A stretch of DNA of 42,431 nt from Bryobacterales bacterium (GCA_003170295.1 PNAJ01000049.1:1-42431); one strand, 5' to 3'. Positions 16,041 to 24,276 are shown, counted from the stretch's first letter. Notes: generated from the letters alone by a model not told the origin. A program made the numbers and translations.

Positions 16041-17173
16041 AAGGCCGCCTGGTAGAACTTAACCAACTGGGCTGCGTTTCGTCTGATATCGAAGGCGAGT
16101 TCGACCTGCCGCAAGGCCTCCGTTTGAGTGACCGGTCGGCTTTCGCCGATCCTGCGCAAGATCGCGTCTGCCCAGTATTCCGGTCCCCCCGCTAGCGGGA
16201 ATCGATGTACCAGCGAAGGAACTACAATCGCCTCCGGAGGTATTGCCGTCGAAGCAAAGCAACTCAGCCCGGCTGCCTGTGCTTCCACAAGCGCGAGTCC
16301 CAGACCTTCGTAGAGCGATGGAAATAGGAAGAAGTCGAATGCGCCAAGCATGATTCGAGGAATGTCATCGCGGGGCGCAAATATGGTTATGTGGTCTGTC
16401 AGTCCGCATTCGCGGATCGTATCTTCCGCCAGCTGTTGGGTGGGCCCGGTGCCGATCAATACAAATCGAGCGCGCGGTTCCTTGGTCACCAGAATCGCCG
16501 CCAGTCGTATAAGGAATTCGTGATTCTTCTGCTCCACGAACCGGCCCACGTGGCCGAAGACGATTGCTGAATCCGGGATTCCGAGTTCGCCTCGAACTCG
16601 TCCACGGTCGGAGCATCCACCAAACGGGGCCAGATCGACACACGCCGGAAGTACTTTCCATCGGGGCTCCAAAGACCAGCCATCGCCGAACATCAGGGCT
16701 GCGGCGGACCCGCTAGTGCCGAGCCCTGCGGTTGAAAACCATCGGACTAAAAGCTTCATCGAGCGCGTGTACATCCTGCGCGGAAAACTAGCCACTCGAT
16801 CGACTGCGCGAGTGTTGTTGTGGCTATGCACGATCCTGCCACGCACCCCCATGAGCCGCGTGAGCAGGCAAACGATGCCGCCATAGTAGTCCACGTGGCT
16901 GTGAACGATTTGATACGGACCATGGAGGCGTTGCAGCCGCCGCAGGCCGTTAAGCTGACGCAGCAGGTTTCGATGTCCTTTGCATGCGAAAATCCCCGCT
17001 CCTTGACTGGCGATTTCGGCGTCATATGCCCCTGGCTTGTCGTCATGTACCAGGAAGTCCATCGCCACTTCACGCCGATCGACGTGACGCAGTACGTGCA
17101 GCAGCCACGTTTCCGCGCCGCCCCGATCCGTACTGCTGACGACCTGAAGAACTCGTAGAGGCTCTCGGGACAT
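16037..17173 (-). CDS. glycosyltransferase family 4 (GT-B, EpsF-like)
   Basis: A retaining GT-B glycosyltransferase of 378 residues. The N-terminal acceptor domain starts with RVLQVVSSTDRGGAETWL and includes YQIVHSHVDYYGG. The C-terminal donor domain includes FGHVGRFVEQKNHEFLI (about 210-226), FVLIGTGP and the EX7E motif in FPSLYEGLGLALVEAQAAG (about 302-320). This pattern resembles EpsF of Bacillus and other capsule GT4 enzymes. It lies four bases after the Wzy-like gene and overlaps the next GT2 by four bases. Several codons here look less GC-biased than housekeeping genes in the window, as is common for polysaccharide loci that move between strains. Confidence 0.9.
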   Translation of the reverse strand: MSREPLRVLQVVSSTDRGGAETWLLHVLRHVDRREVAMDFLVHDDKPGAYDAEIASQGAGIFACKGHRNLLRQLNGLRRLQRLHGPYQIVHSHVDYYGGIVCLLTRLMGVRGRIVHSHNNTRAVDRVASFPRRMYTRSMKLLVRWFSTAGLGTSGSAAALMFGDGWSLEPRWKVLPACVDLAPFGGCSDRGRVRGELGIPDSAIVFGHVGRFVEQKNHEFLIRLAAILVTKEPRARFVLIGTGPTQQLAEDTIRECGLTDHITIFAPRDDIPRIMLGAFDFFLFPSLYEGLGLALVEAQAAGLSCFASTAIPPEAIVVPSLVHRFPLAGGPEYWADAILRRIGESRPVTQTEALRQVELAFDIRRNAAQLVKFYQAAL

Positions 17174-17177
17174 GCGT

Positions 17178-18425
17178 TCACGCTGCCTTGTCCGCTGCCG
17201 GATTGGCGAACCGAACCACGGGAGCTCGGAAATGCGCCCCTTCAGTAAGTCCCATTCCGACCGACAGGAAGTACGCTAGAGTGATCCCTGTACCGAGGGA
17301 CCCAAACATGCCCTCCCCGGTGGACAACGTCCAGAAGCAAATTGAGATTAAGACTGGAGTGGCGCGAAACGCTCTACGAGGCCCATGGGACAGCGCCTGT
17401 CGAAACGCGTGCAGCATCCCTACGACCGCGAAACAAACCATGAAGAGCGCGGCAACTGGGCCACGCTCGCCAATTATGTGCATCAGACTGTTGTGTGCCG
17501 ATATGCCGACGGTTGTGGTGAAGTAGTCACCTCCATTGCCCCAAAAGCGCATATCGGTGATCGTCGTTTCCCAGATCTCGTCCCGCTTGCTGAGGACATC
17601 GCCCTTCATGAGTTGCTGCATATGTTTGTCCCAGGTCTTTTGGACAAAACCTAAATCTGGAAGAAGTGTTATTCCAACGAAGAGCAACAAGAGGGTTGCG
17701 GAAAAGGCGGACAATAGACGCCTCCGAGGAAGCGACCGCGCACAGACTAGAGCTGCCGCCGCAGTGGTTATCAGGACAGCGAGCAGCGATGTTCGGGAGC
17801 CCGAAGCCACAACTAGAAAACAGCTTGCTCCAAACAGCGCCGCCAGAGCTGAGCCGGTCTTTCTGGTGAAGGTGCCACTTTCTGCACGCTCAACGATCCA
17901 CGCGAGGCAACAGAGTGCTAGCACCGCCGCGGTCATGCCCATCTCGTTGGGGTGTCCGAAGAGGCCTCTGTATTCAAAATACAAGTCGGGGTAGAGATAG
18001 AACGAAACGACGACGTAAAGAGCGTGACTGACAAATAATGCGAGGATGGCTAGCCTACCGGCGTTGTAGCCGAGTAAACCTGGGAGCCCGAGAAAGAAAA
18101 TGACCGGGACCCCAAGCAGGATCCAGAGCGTGCTCGCGGTCGTCCGCGCGTCGTCGTACGTCAACACCGACGAAATGAGACATGCAACGCCGAACGCAAC
18201 CCAAAGGCAGACCGTAACAGCGCCCCAGACCGTGGTTCTGAAGCGGGCGATTGCCGACGGGAGAAAGGGAGAAAGCGCAAACAACCCGCCGCCTATGAGC
18301 ACGAATCGCGCCGTACTTAAAGCCGGATCGAGTGGAACATAAGCGGAACCGAGGAAGAGGAGCGAGGCACCGCCAAAAAGTGAAGTTAGTGCAAGCAGAC
18401 TCCACCAAAGTGGGGGACTTGTCAT
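17178..18425 (-). CDS. O-antigen/exopolysaccharide polymerase, Wzy/WaaL-like membrane protein
   Basis: A 415-residue polytopic membrane protein with about eleven hydrophobic helices and a larger periplasmic loop near residues 245-320. The loop contains DKHMQQLMKGDVLSKRDEIWE and GISAHNSLMHIIGERGPVA; the AHNSLMHIIGE segment corresponds to the conserved His-bearing motif of O-antigen ligase/polymerase (Wzy_C) proteins. The SGSRTSLLAVL segment also fits. The role is presumed periplasmic polymerisation of lipid-linked repeat units. The chosen start overlaps the upstream methyltransferase stop as ATGA and has AGGAG nine bases upstream; an in-frame start at 18446 is possible but less consistent with operon spacing. 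Confidence 0.85.
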   Translation of the reverse strand: MTSPPLWWSLLALTSLFGGASLLFLGSAYVPLDPALSTARFVLIGGGLFALSPFLPSAIARFRTTVWGAVTVCLWVAFGVACLISSVLTYDDARTTASTLWILLGVPVIFFLGLPGLLGYNAGRLAILALFVSHALYVVVSFYLYPDLYFEYRGLFGHPNEMGMTAAVLALCCLAWIVERAESGTFTRKTGSALAALFGASCFLVVASGSRTSLLAVLITTAAAALVCARSLPRRRLLSAFSATLLLLFVGITLLPDLGFVQKTWDKHMQQLMKGDVLSKRDEIWETTITDMRFWGNGGDYFTTTVGISAHNSLMHIIGERGPVAALFMVCFAVVGMLHAFRQALSHGPRRAFRATPVLISICFWTLSTGEGMFGSLGTGITLAYFLSVGMGLTEGAHFRAPVVRFANPAADKAA

Positions 18426-19378
18426 TGGGGAGGACTCCTGCGCCACACCAAACAGCAGTTCGCTCCGTCATCTGGATAAGCTTCCGCCAGCCCTCGCGCA
18501 GCCCGCTGCCATCGTGCGGGCAGTCGGCCTTCATAGTGCGGACCGAGAAAGGAATAAGTCCGTCGCCACTCGAGATCCCACTCACCTGCGAACGCCGCCT
18601 GGAGGTGACGAAAATCGAGCCCTTTCTCCTCCCTCAGCGCGGACTCATCTTCGATCACGTGAAAATCAACGAGTCCACCGACCAGATGTCCTGGTGGTTG
18701 CCGCTCGAATAGGGCCTCCTCAAATGCGCGGCGTGCCGCGTAATCCTCGGGAAGTTCCACGACGCTGGCCCACCGCTGGAGCCGTCGAACATAGTTGCTC
18801 GGCGAGAGCAGTCGCTGCCATTGATGCCTCACCCGATAGCGCCGCAGGACTGAGCGGCATTCCGGATTTCCGACGAAGCGGCGCGACGGCTCGTGACCGC
18901 ACAACCAGACGGCCGCGCGTGTGAGCAGCGGCTCAATCTCGCGTATTGCCCTCACCGGGTCCACCAAATGGTGAAGCACCGAATTAGTCAGAAGCAGGTT
19001 GAAACCGCCGATTAAGTTCCCCAAATCTCCCACAAATTCGACCTTATTGCGCCACTTAGCCAGCGTTCCTCGACATTGATCGAGCATATGCGTCGACGGG
19101 TCGTAACAGACCATCCTCTCGACACTATTCGCCGCGAATGTTTCGAGGCATTGCCGCGCCTCGAATCCCGTCCCGCAACCAAAGTCCAGCACGCTTAGCT
19201 TCCCGTCCGCGGCATGCAGGCAATCGGCGAAAGTTGTCATCTCCAGCCACTTGGCTGGCAACTGCTCGAAGATCTCGGGGTGGGTGCATTCGTAAACCGC
19301 TGCCTCACGCTCGTGGTAAAGCCTATTCAACTCAGCCACCAATAGCGGCATCGCCCGAGTCGGGCCGTATCGTTGCAC
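18422..19378 (-). CDS. class I SAM-dependent methyltransferase
   Basis: A Rossmann-fold methyltransferase of about 318 residues. The SAM-binding motif I is VLDFGCGTGFEARQC, followed by VCYDPSTHMLDQ (motif II acidic residue) and LLLTNSVLHHL (motif IV region). The C-terminal half (about 150-318) is helical and unassigned. The start is uncertain: the GTG at 19378 lies one base after the kinase stop with GGGA seven bases before it, and the alternatives are ATG at 19444, 19402 and 19351. The gene sits between the autokinase and the polymerase inside the exopolysaccharide operon, so methylation of a sugar or lipid-linked intermediate is inferred; chain-terminating methylation is one option. Confidence 0.85.
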   Translation of the reverse strand: MQRYGPTRAMPLLVAELNRLYHEREAAVYECTHPEIFEQLPAKWLEMTTFADCLHAADGKLSVLDFGCGTGFEARQCLETFAANSVERMVCYDPSTHMLDQCRGTLAKWRNKVEFVGDLGNLIGGFNLLLTNSVLHHLVDPVRAIREIEPLLTRAAVWLCGHEPSRRFVGNPECRSVLRRYRVRHQWQRLLSPSNYVRRLQRWASVVELPEDYAARRAFEEALFERQPPGHLVGGLVDFHVIEDESALREEKGLDFRHLQAAFAGEWDLEWRRTYSFLGPHYEGRLPARWQRAARGLAEAYPDDGANCCLVWRRSPPQ

Positions 19379-19379
19379 G

Positions 19380-21599
19380 TTAGGTCCCGTTCGCCCGGCC
19401 ATAATACTTGCTGTAATGCCCGTAGTAGTAGTAATACCCAGCACTCACTTCCCGGTGGACCTCATTCAACACCACGCCCACCAGATTCGCTCGCAGTCTT
19501 GCCAGCGTGGTGATCACTGAGCTCAGCGCCTTCCTGCTTGTGTCTCCTGCCCGAGCCACCACGATCACTCCGTCCACCGCCGTCGCCATCTGCAAAGGTT
19601 CCGCGAACCCGAGCAGTGGAGGCGCGTCCAGCACCACCAGGTCGTACTCGCGCGTCGCCTCTTCGATCAATTCCGCGAGGCCCATGCCGATTAAATCGGA
19701 AGCCCGCCGCGTCGACGGACCGGCCGGGAGAATGTGCAGCCCCTTCGGCTCGTCCATCGTCACCACTGCGTCGAGCCACGAAACTTCTTTCATCAATACG
19801 TTCGAAAGGCCCATCGTATTGGGCACCTGGAACAAGCGGTGCACGCTCGGTCTCCGCAAATCGCCATCGATTAACAGCGTCCGTTTATGCTGGCTGGCGT
19901 GCGTGGCAGCGAGGTGCGCGGCGACGGTCGATTTCCCTTCCGAGGGCGACGCGCTGGTCAGCAGCACGCTTCGTAAGCGGCGGTCGAAATCCGTCAGCAG
20001 GATGGAATTGCGCAGCGTGCGAATGGCCTCCTCATAATTCGAGAGCGCCTGCTCAGCCGGGTCCTTGAATGATTTTCCGGGCACATGCACCAGCGCGGTT
20101 CCGTTCGAGACTTTCGCGACATGTCCGTTCAAGGCTCCCGCAGCATTGTGATGAATAGGACTCAACCTCCGCCGCCAGTCCTTCACCGCCGGCAGTGAGC
20201 CGATGACGTCGGTATTCAACCACCGCGCCACCTGATCGGGATCGCGAATCGTGTTGTCGAGTACGTCGTTTAGCACCGCCGCGCCCACACCGAAGAACGT
20301 CGCGAATAGAAACGCCAGCAGCACGTTCAGCCAAGTGATCGGAAACACCGGCTTCAACCCCGGGCGAGCCGGATCGGCCACGCGAATCATGCTGTTCTGA
20401 AAGCTCGCGTTGATACCGGCTTCTTTGATCTTGCGGATCAACTCTTCGTACAGCTTCTTGTCGCCCTCGGCCTCGCGCTTCAGCGTTTGATACTCGAACT
20501 GCCGCAAGTTGAGGTGGTCAAACTCGGCCTTGGTTTCCTTCACCGCCGCTTCCAGCATTCTTTCGCGATTCGCCGACTCGTGATATTCGATTTCGACGCG
20601 CTGGGCGATGCTCGCGCGCGTCGAGGCCACCTGCGTTTCCAGTTCCTGCACTCGCGATTGCGCTTTCTTGAACTCAGGATGATTGATGCCGTAATGATTC
20701 TTCGCTTCCGCGAACTTTTGTTCGGCGTCGTTCAAATTCTCGGTGAGTGTTTTGAGCGCGTCCCCTTGTGTCGAGACCTGCGCGGCCGCGAGCGTGCCAT
20801 CTTTCACCGATCCATACGCCGCTTCCTTTTTCACGCGGTCACCCTGCGCGTTGGTGTATTCCGTATTCAACTGCAACAGGCGCGCGGACGTGATATTGGT
20901 TTTTTCCTCCGGATTGATGACATTCAACTCGCGCTCGAACTGTACCAGCGCCGCGCTCGATTTTTCCATCTTTGCGTGCAGCTCTTCAATCTGCCGTTCC
21001 ATGAACTCGCTCAATCCCGCGGTGGCCTTGTAGCGAATTCGATACGTGTGCGCCAGGTACGATAACGCGATTTCGTTCGCAACATCAGCCGCTAGCTGCC
21101 GGTTCGCGGACCGGTAACTGATCAACAGCAGATAAGTATTCGGAGGCCGCGTGACTTTCAAATGCTTCAACACTACGGGAGCCTCGATGCTAGTCGCCGA
21201 TTTGTCGATCGCCTCCTCCAGCGCGTCCTTTTCGACATCCCGAAGCTTATATTTGTCGACCACCGGCCGCAGCACCGAATCGGACTGGATGATTTTGACC
21301 TGCGTGGCAAGAAACTGGTCCGCATCGTTAGTCGCCGTCTGCATCGCCTCCGGTCCCAGCACGCCCGTCGGCATCTGACGATCGACATCGACCGTGGTGG
21401 TCGACTCGTAAATCGGAGTAAGTCGTAACGAAACGATCAGCGTAGCAACCACCACCGCCGCGACGAAGCCGGCGATTTTCCAGCCGTGCCGCCGCAGAAT
21501 CCATAAATAGTGCGAAAGAGGAACGTGTGCGGCCTGCGGCTCATACTCCGCATCCAGAATTGCGGGCGCCGCGTGTTGGGTGATTTGCTCTAATGCCAT
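19380..21599 (-). CDS. polysaccharide co-polymerase / tyrosine autokinase (Wzc-like BY-kinase)
   Basis: A 739-residue fusion of a Wzz-type chain-length domain and a bacterial tyrosine kinase. Transmembrane helix 1 lies at about 40-60. A periplasmic region with two long coiled coils (about 190-240 and 310-395) follows, with a GNVR-like segment, then transmembrane helix 2 at about 420-445 after the proline-containing PGLKPVFPITW. The cytoplasmic kinase has Walker A SASPSEGKST (549-558), Walker A' LLIDGDLRRP (575-584) and Walker B DLVVLDAPP (653-661). The C-terminal tail holds eight tyrosines in its last 18 residues (Tyr722-726, 729, 732, 733), the autophosphorylation cluster. It controls export and chain length with the Wza-like protein. 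Its start overlaps that gene by 10 bp. Confidence 0.95.
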   Translation of the reverse strand: MALEQITQHAAPAILDAEYEPQAAHVPLSHYLWILRRHGWKIAGFVAAVVVATLIVSLRLTPIYESTTTVDVDRQMPTGVLGPEAMQTATNDADQFLATQVKIIQSDSVLRPVVDKYKLRDVEKDALEEAIDKSATSIEAPVVLKHLKVTRPPNTYLLLISYRSANRQLAADVANEIALSYLAHTYRIRYKATAGLSEFMERQIEELHAKMEKSSAALVQFERELNVINPEEKTNITSARLLQLNTEYTNAQGDRVKKEAAYGSVKDGTLAAAQVSTQGDALKTLTENLNDAEQKFAEAKNHYGINHPEFKKAQSRVQELETQVASTRASIAQRVEIEYHESANRERMLEAAVKETKAEFDHLNLRQFEYQTLKREAEGDKKLYEELIRKIKEAGINASFQNSMIRVADPARPGLKPVFPITWLNVLLAFLFATFFGVGAAVLNDVLDNTIRDPDQVARWLNTDVIGSLPAVKDWRRRLSPIHHNAAGALNGHVAKVSNGTALVHVPGKSFKDPAEQALSNYEEAIRTLRNSILLTDFDRRLRSVLLTSASPSEGKSTVAAHLAATHASQHKRTLLIDGDLRRPSVHRLFQVPNTMGLSNVLMKEVSWLDAVVTMDEPKGLHILPAGPSTRRASDLIGMGLAELIEEATREYDLVVLDAPPLLGFAEPLQMATAVDGVIVVARAGDTSRKALSSVITTLARLRANLVGVVLNEVHREVSAGYYYYYGHYSKYYGRANGT

Positions 21600-22462
21600 A
21601 TCAATAATCCCGACGCCGTCGCCGATCCGAACGCAGTGATGCGATCGATCACGGTAAACGTCGTCCGCCGCGTCTTGTTGTCGGGGATGTAGAGCACGTC
21701 GTCGGTTTCAAGCGTCACGTCGGGCGATTTCCGCAGCATGATTTTTTCGAGCGCGACGGAAATCTCTTTCTTATCGCGGTAAATATAAGCCTCCTTGGAC
21801 GCGAACGGCAGCAACCCTTCCGACAGCGCGACCATCCTCAGCACCGAGTTGCCGTTGGTATCGCGCACCGTGAAAGCTCCCGGCTTCCGCACATTGCCGA
21901 CGACGAAAATCTTTCCTGCCTCCGGCACCCGAATTTCTTCGCCGCCGTGCAATTCGTAATTCACTGACGGATCAGCGTCTTTCATGAGCTTCTTCACCGG
22001 AATCCGCTCCACCAATCCGCTACGCGTGATCAGCACTTCGGTGCCGGCGTCGTTTGTCAATCCTTCCGCGCGAGCCAGGGCATCGAGCAGCGTTACTTTG
22101 CCAACCGATTGAAACGTCACTGGCTTATGCACCGCGCCCATCACTGAAATCGGCCGGCTGTGATATTCGACGACGGTCACTTTCACGAACGGATCCACCA
22201 AAATCTGCTCCGTTTTCAATGCTGTGGCGATACTGGTCTCCAATTGACGGGCGAACATGCCGGCTGCTTGCACGCCCTCTTTCAACAGGGGCAGATGAAT
22301 GGTGCCGTCAGCTTCCACGCGCAACGTTCGCGTCAATTCAGGGGCATCGTAAACCGAGATCGCGATCAGATCGTCGACGCCGAGTTTCTGCGACGGCAGA
22401 TTTTCTTTGCCGGCGTCCGTCATTTGCGCGACGGTCAATATAAATAGAAGAAAAGTAGGCAT
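21590..22462 (-). CDS. polysaccharide export protein, Wza-like (Poly_export/SLBB)
   Basis: A 290-residue protein with a signal peptide (residues 1-17, MPTFLLFILTVAQMTDAG). A polysaccharide export domain follows at about 25-110, with KLGVDDLIAISVYDAPEL, VEADGTIHLPLLKEGVQAAG and KVTVVEYHSRPISVMGAV. Two SLBB-type segments come next (about 112-165 with RPISVMGAVHKPV and about 185-235 with IFVVGNVRKPGAFTV). No lipobox cysteine is visible, unlike Escherichia coli Wza. The C-terminal stretch after DNKTRRTT is short and moderately hydrophobic and could form the outer-membrane helix. Its ATG directly follows the stop of the RHH-like gene, and its stop region overlaps the kinase gene by 10 bp. Confidence 0.92.
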   Translation of the reverse strand: MPTFLLFILTVAQMTDAGKENLPSQKLGVDDLIAISVYDAPELTRTLRVEADGTIHLPLLKEGVQAAGMFARQLETSIATALKTEQILVDPFVKVTVVEYHSRPISVMGAVHKPVTFQSVGKVTLLDALARAEGLTNDAGTEVLITRSGLVERIPVKKLMKDADPSVNYELHGGEEIRVPEAGKIFVVGNVRKPGAFTVRDTNGNSVLRMVALSEGLLPFASKEAYIYRDKKEISVALEKIMLRKSPDVTLETDDVLYIPDNKTRRTTFTVIDRITAFGSATASGLLIWH

Positions 22463-22678
22463 TTAGTCCTTCTCCAACAACTCCGCGATCCGTTCTACGC
22501 TCAGTTTCAATTCTGTAAGTTGTTCTTCGATCGGCGGACGATCGATCGCACCTAGTAAACGCGCTCGCGCAAAGTCGGAAAGGCTTCGCGCTCCAGAAGA
22601 TGCCGCTTGCAGGCAGTCGTACTCATCCTGCGTGAGGCGAAAAATCAGCGTGCGATTTCTAGGCTTGTTAACGGCCAT
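22463..22678 (-). CDS. 71-aa ribbon-helix-helix-like protein between NusG paralogue and Wza
   Basis: A small basic-then-acidic protein. Residues 9-20 (RTLIFRLTQDEY) form a plausible beta strand and turn. The next helices, YDCLQAASSGA and SLSDFARARLLGA, match the Arc/MetJ-type ribbon-helix-helix pattern seen in DNA-binding antitoxins and mobilisation proteins. Residues 50-71 (PIEEQLTELKLSVERIAELLEKD) form an amphipathic helix likely to coil. No catalytic residues are present. It overlaps the 3' end of the NusG-like gene by 34 bp and stops one codon before the Wza-like start, so it is tightly embedded in the operon leader position. A regulatory role, DNA- or NusG-paralogue-binding, is inferred from position and fold; the fold itself is not certain. 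Confidence 0.8.
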   Translation of the reverse strand: MAVNKPRNRTLIFRLTQDEYDCLQAASSGARSLSDFARARLLGAIDRPPIEEQLTELKLSVERIAELLEKD

Positions 22679-23142
22679 ATTTCAAGGACTTCGCGGTCCA
22701 CCTCGACTGCGATTGAGCGGTCCAGCGCTTCCACGCTGACAACGACGCGCCAGGCGCTTTCCTCCCGCAGCACGACACCGCGGATTCCGGCGAGGGGGCC
22801 GTTTTCAATTAAAACGCTTTGTCCGATGCGAAGAAACGGCAGATGCGACAATGGTTTACCGGATGCAACCAGCGCGCGGACGGCTTCGATTTCGGAATCG
22901 TTCACGCCTCCCACGATCGATTCGACTCCGGTCAGGTTGAGAACGCGCAGGCGGTCGGAATACGTAAAGCTACAGAAAATATAGCCTGGGAACAACGGCT
23001 CGTCGAGCTCTTTGATGCGATCCGACCAGCGCCGGCGAACCTTTTTGAGGGGCACGTAGTCGTCGAAGCCGAGCTTCGACAGGTTCGTGGCGACCGTTTT
23101 TTCGTGCTTGGGGCGAACCCGCAAGGCGAACCAGTTCGGCAT
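22645..23142 (-). CDS. NusG paralogue, UpxY/LoaP/RfaH-type transcription antiterminator
   Basis: A 165-residue specialised NusG-family protein. The NGN domain (about 1-105) starts MPNWFALRVRPKHEKTVATNL and contains PLFPGYIFCSF (about 48-58), the segment that in NusG contacts RNA polymerase. The KOW domain (about 110-165) has FLRIGQSVLIENGPLAGIRGVVL. It is the first gene of a 10-kb exopolysaccharide operon. Known paralogues such as RfaH, UpxY and LoaP suppress premature termination in exactly such long operons. No clear ops-like GGCGGTAGC element was found in the leader. The start has no strong Shine-Dalgarno. The housekeeping NusG is expected elsewhere in the genome. Confidence 0.92.
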   Translation of the reverse strand: MPNWFALRVRPKHEKTVATNLSKLGFDDYVPLKKVRRRWSDRIKELDEPLFPGYIFCSFTYSDRLRVLNLTGVESIVGGVNDSEIEAVRALVASGKPLSHLPFLRIGQSVLIENGPLAGIRGVVLREESAWRVVVSVEALDRSIAVEVDREVLEIWPLTSLEIAR

Positions 23143-23205
23143 CAGGCAGAGCTATCGCTAGGAAAGTCCCACGAGGGGATCACTCAAAACGGGGGGGAGA
23201 CTTCT

Positions 23206-23233
23206 ACTGTATACGTTTTGTATACGAAGTCAA
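23206..23233 (-). promoter_or_regulatory. predicted promoter of the exopolysaccharide operon with palindromic operator
   Basis: On the minus strand, TTGACT (-35, 23233-23228) and TACAGT (-10, 23211-23206) are separated by 16 bp, about 65 bases before the NusG-like start. Two GTATAC palindromes (23209-23214 and 23220-23225) lie within and across the spacer, their centres 11 bp apart, that is one helical turn. Such placement would let a dimeric regulator bind one face and block or remodel the promoter. The consensus match is moderate (5/6 and 4/6). Confidence 0.6.
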
Positions 23234-23246
23234 GACCTTAATCGCG

Positions 23247-23287
23247 CTTAAATGAGCAGAAAACACCCTTGACGGAGCCTTAAATGA
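23247..23287 (-). promoter_or_regulatory. paired 9-bp direct repeats upstream of the exopolysaccharide promoter
   Basis: The sequence CTTAAATGA (plus-strand reading) occurs at 23247-23255 and again at 23279-23287, 32 bp apart, close to three helical turns. Both copies continue with a partly matching NCANAAA. They end about 14 and 46 bp upstream of the predicted -35 box, where activator sites usually lie. The second copy ends eight bases before the stop of the FecR-like gene. Confidence 0.5.
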
Positions 23288-23295
23288 CCATAAAT

Positions 23296-24219
23296 TTACG
23301 GGCTCGTGGAGTTCTTCTTGCTGACAACCACGATCGCCGCGGCAGCACCGCCGCCGGCGACGGCCGCGATAATCCCTACTGTTGCTCCGGTCGAGATACC
23401 GCCAACGGTCGCTGCAGTGGCCGCCCCAGCCCCCGCCGCCGCAGCTCCCGCCGCGACAGCAACGGAATTAGCTGCGGCGCTTGGCGCTTCGGTTTGTGCG
23501 TTGAGCGTGGAGGCGACGCTTAGGCAACCGCCCGTGGATTTGGGCGTCAGCTTAGCGACATTCACCAAGAGCGTTGCAATGTTCACCGCCGGCTTTGCGC
23601 TGGATGCGGTGCCGGTGATCTCGACACGATTCCCTACTTCCTTATTAAGATTCTCGCCAGTCAACTCCACCACTTCCTGCGTGTTCTCATCTTGCAGGAT
23701 GTAATGATTGTCTTTGAACAGCAGACATCCCGCGCGGGTGACCGTGCCGTTGGCAGATTGCGGCGAAAAGCTCATCGAGCGGCCGGCAGGAATTGCCGCG
23801 AGCAAAATCCCGGCAGCGCTGGATACGCGCGCGCTCCCAATAAGCGATGCGATTTGCACGTTCTCGCCGATCGTGACGCGCAAGCGGCCACTGGTACGGA
23901 TGCGCAGATTGGCGGCGTTCACTTCGAACGATTCCGGAGCGGAGACTTGCCCGAGGCCTTTTTCCATAACAACGCTACCGGCAAGGATGCGCGCGCGGGA
24001 ATCTTTCCCAAGCTGCAGCTTTGCGCCGTTGTGGAGAGCTATTTCCGAAGACGCCGACCCGGTTTCGATGACCGAGCCTTCAAAAACCGTGGCGTTGCCC
24101 CATACCTGCGACCGGTCCAAGGTAAAATGACCGCTTGCCGTCACGATGCCAATGGCGGGAGACGCGGCGGTTGCGGAGGCTGAAATTAATAAGGATAAGA
24201 AAAGTGTTTTGCGAATCAC
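23296..24219 (-). CDS. FecR-domain-like secreted protein with Ala/Gly-rich C-terminal membrane segment
   Basis: A 307-residue protein if begun at GTG 24219, which places a signal peptide at the N terminus (VIRKTLFLSLLISASATAAS). A longer in-frame reading to 24459 would bury that signal and crosses into the divergent gene. The body (about 25-170) resembles FecR-type beta-helix domains: FEGSVIETGSASSEIALHNGAKLQLGKDSRARI, then an IPAGRSMSF segment. The C-terminal 65 residues are Ala/Gly/Val-rich (AAGAAAAGAGAATAATVGG, TVGIIAAVAGGGAAAAIVVV) and end KKNSTSP, which looks like a C-terminal anchor with a basic stop. No haem or iron genes are near. Its position upstream of the exopolysaccharide operon suggests an envelope role. 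A -10 box just before the GTG suggests a leaderless mRNA. Confidence 0.8.
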   Translation of the reverse strand: MIRKTLFLSLLISASATAASPAIGIVTASGHFTLDRSQVWGNATVFEGSVIETGSASSEIALHNGAKLQLGKDSRARILAGSVVMEKGLGQVSAPESFEVNAANLRIRTSGRLRVTIGENVQIASLIGSARVSSAAGILLAAIPAGRSMSFSPQSANGTVTRAGCLLFKDNHYILQDENTQEVVELTGENLNKEVGNRVEITGTASSAKPAVNIATLLVNVAKLTPKSTGGCLSVASTLNAQTEAPSAAANSVAVAAGAAAAGAGAATAATVGGISTGATVGIIAAVAGGGAAAAIVVVSKKNSTSP

Positions 24220-24226
24220 TCTGAAC

Positions 24227-24256
24227 AGTATAGGGTCGCGCAGACGGTGCGGGCAA
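24227..24256 (-). promoter_or_regulatory. predicted promoter giving a leaderless FecR-like mRNA
   Basis: TATACT (24232-24227) matches the -10 consensus at five of six positions, and TTGCCC (24256-24251) lies 18 bp upstream as a weak -35. The -10 box ends only seven bases before the GTG at 24219, so transcription should begin at or within one or two bases of the start codon. No Shine-Dalgarno is present, which fits. Confidence 0.5.
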
Positions 24257-24276
24257 GAAGAATTGTCGTAGTGCAC

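Noticed and set aside
23143..23205. ops/JUMPStart-like element in the exopolysaccharide operon leader
   Set aside because: No GGCGGTAGC-like sequence was found; the leader only has a C/G-run and short stems, so recruitment of the NusG paralogue must use another signal if any.
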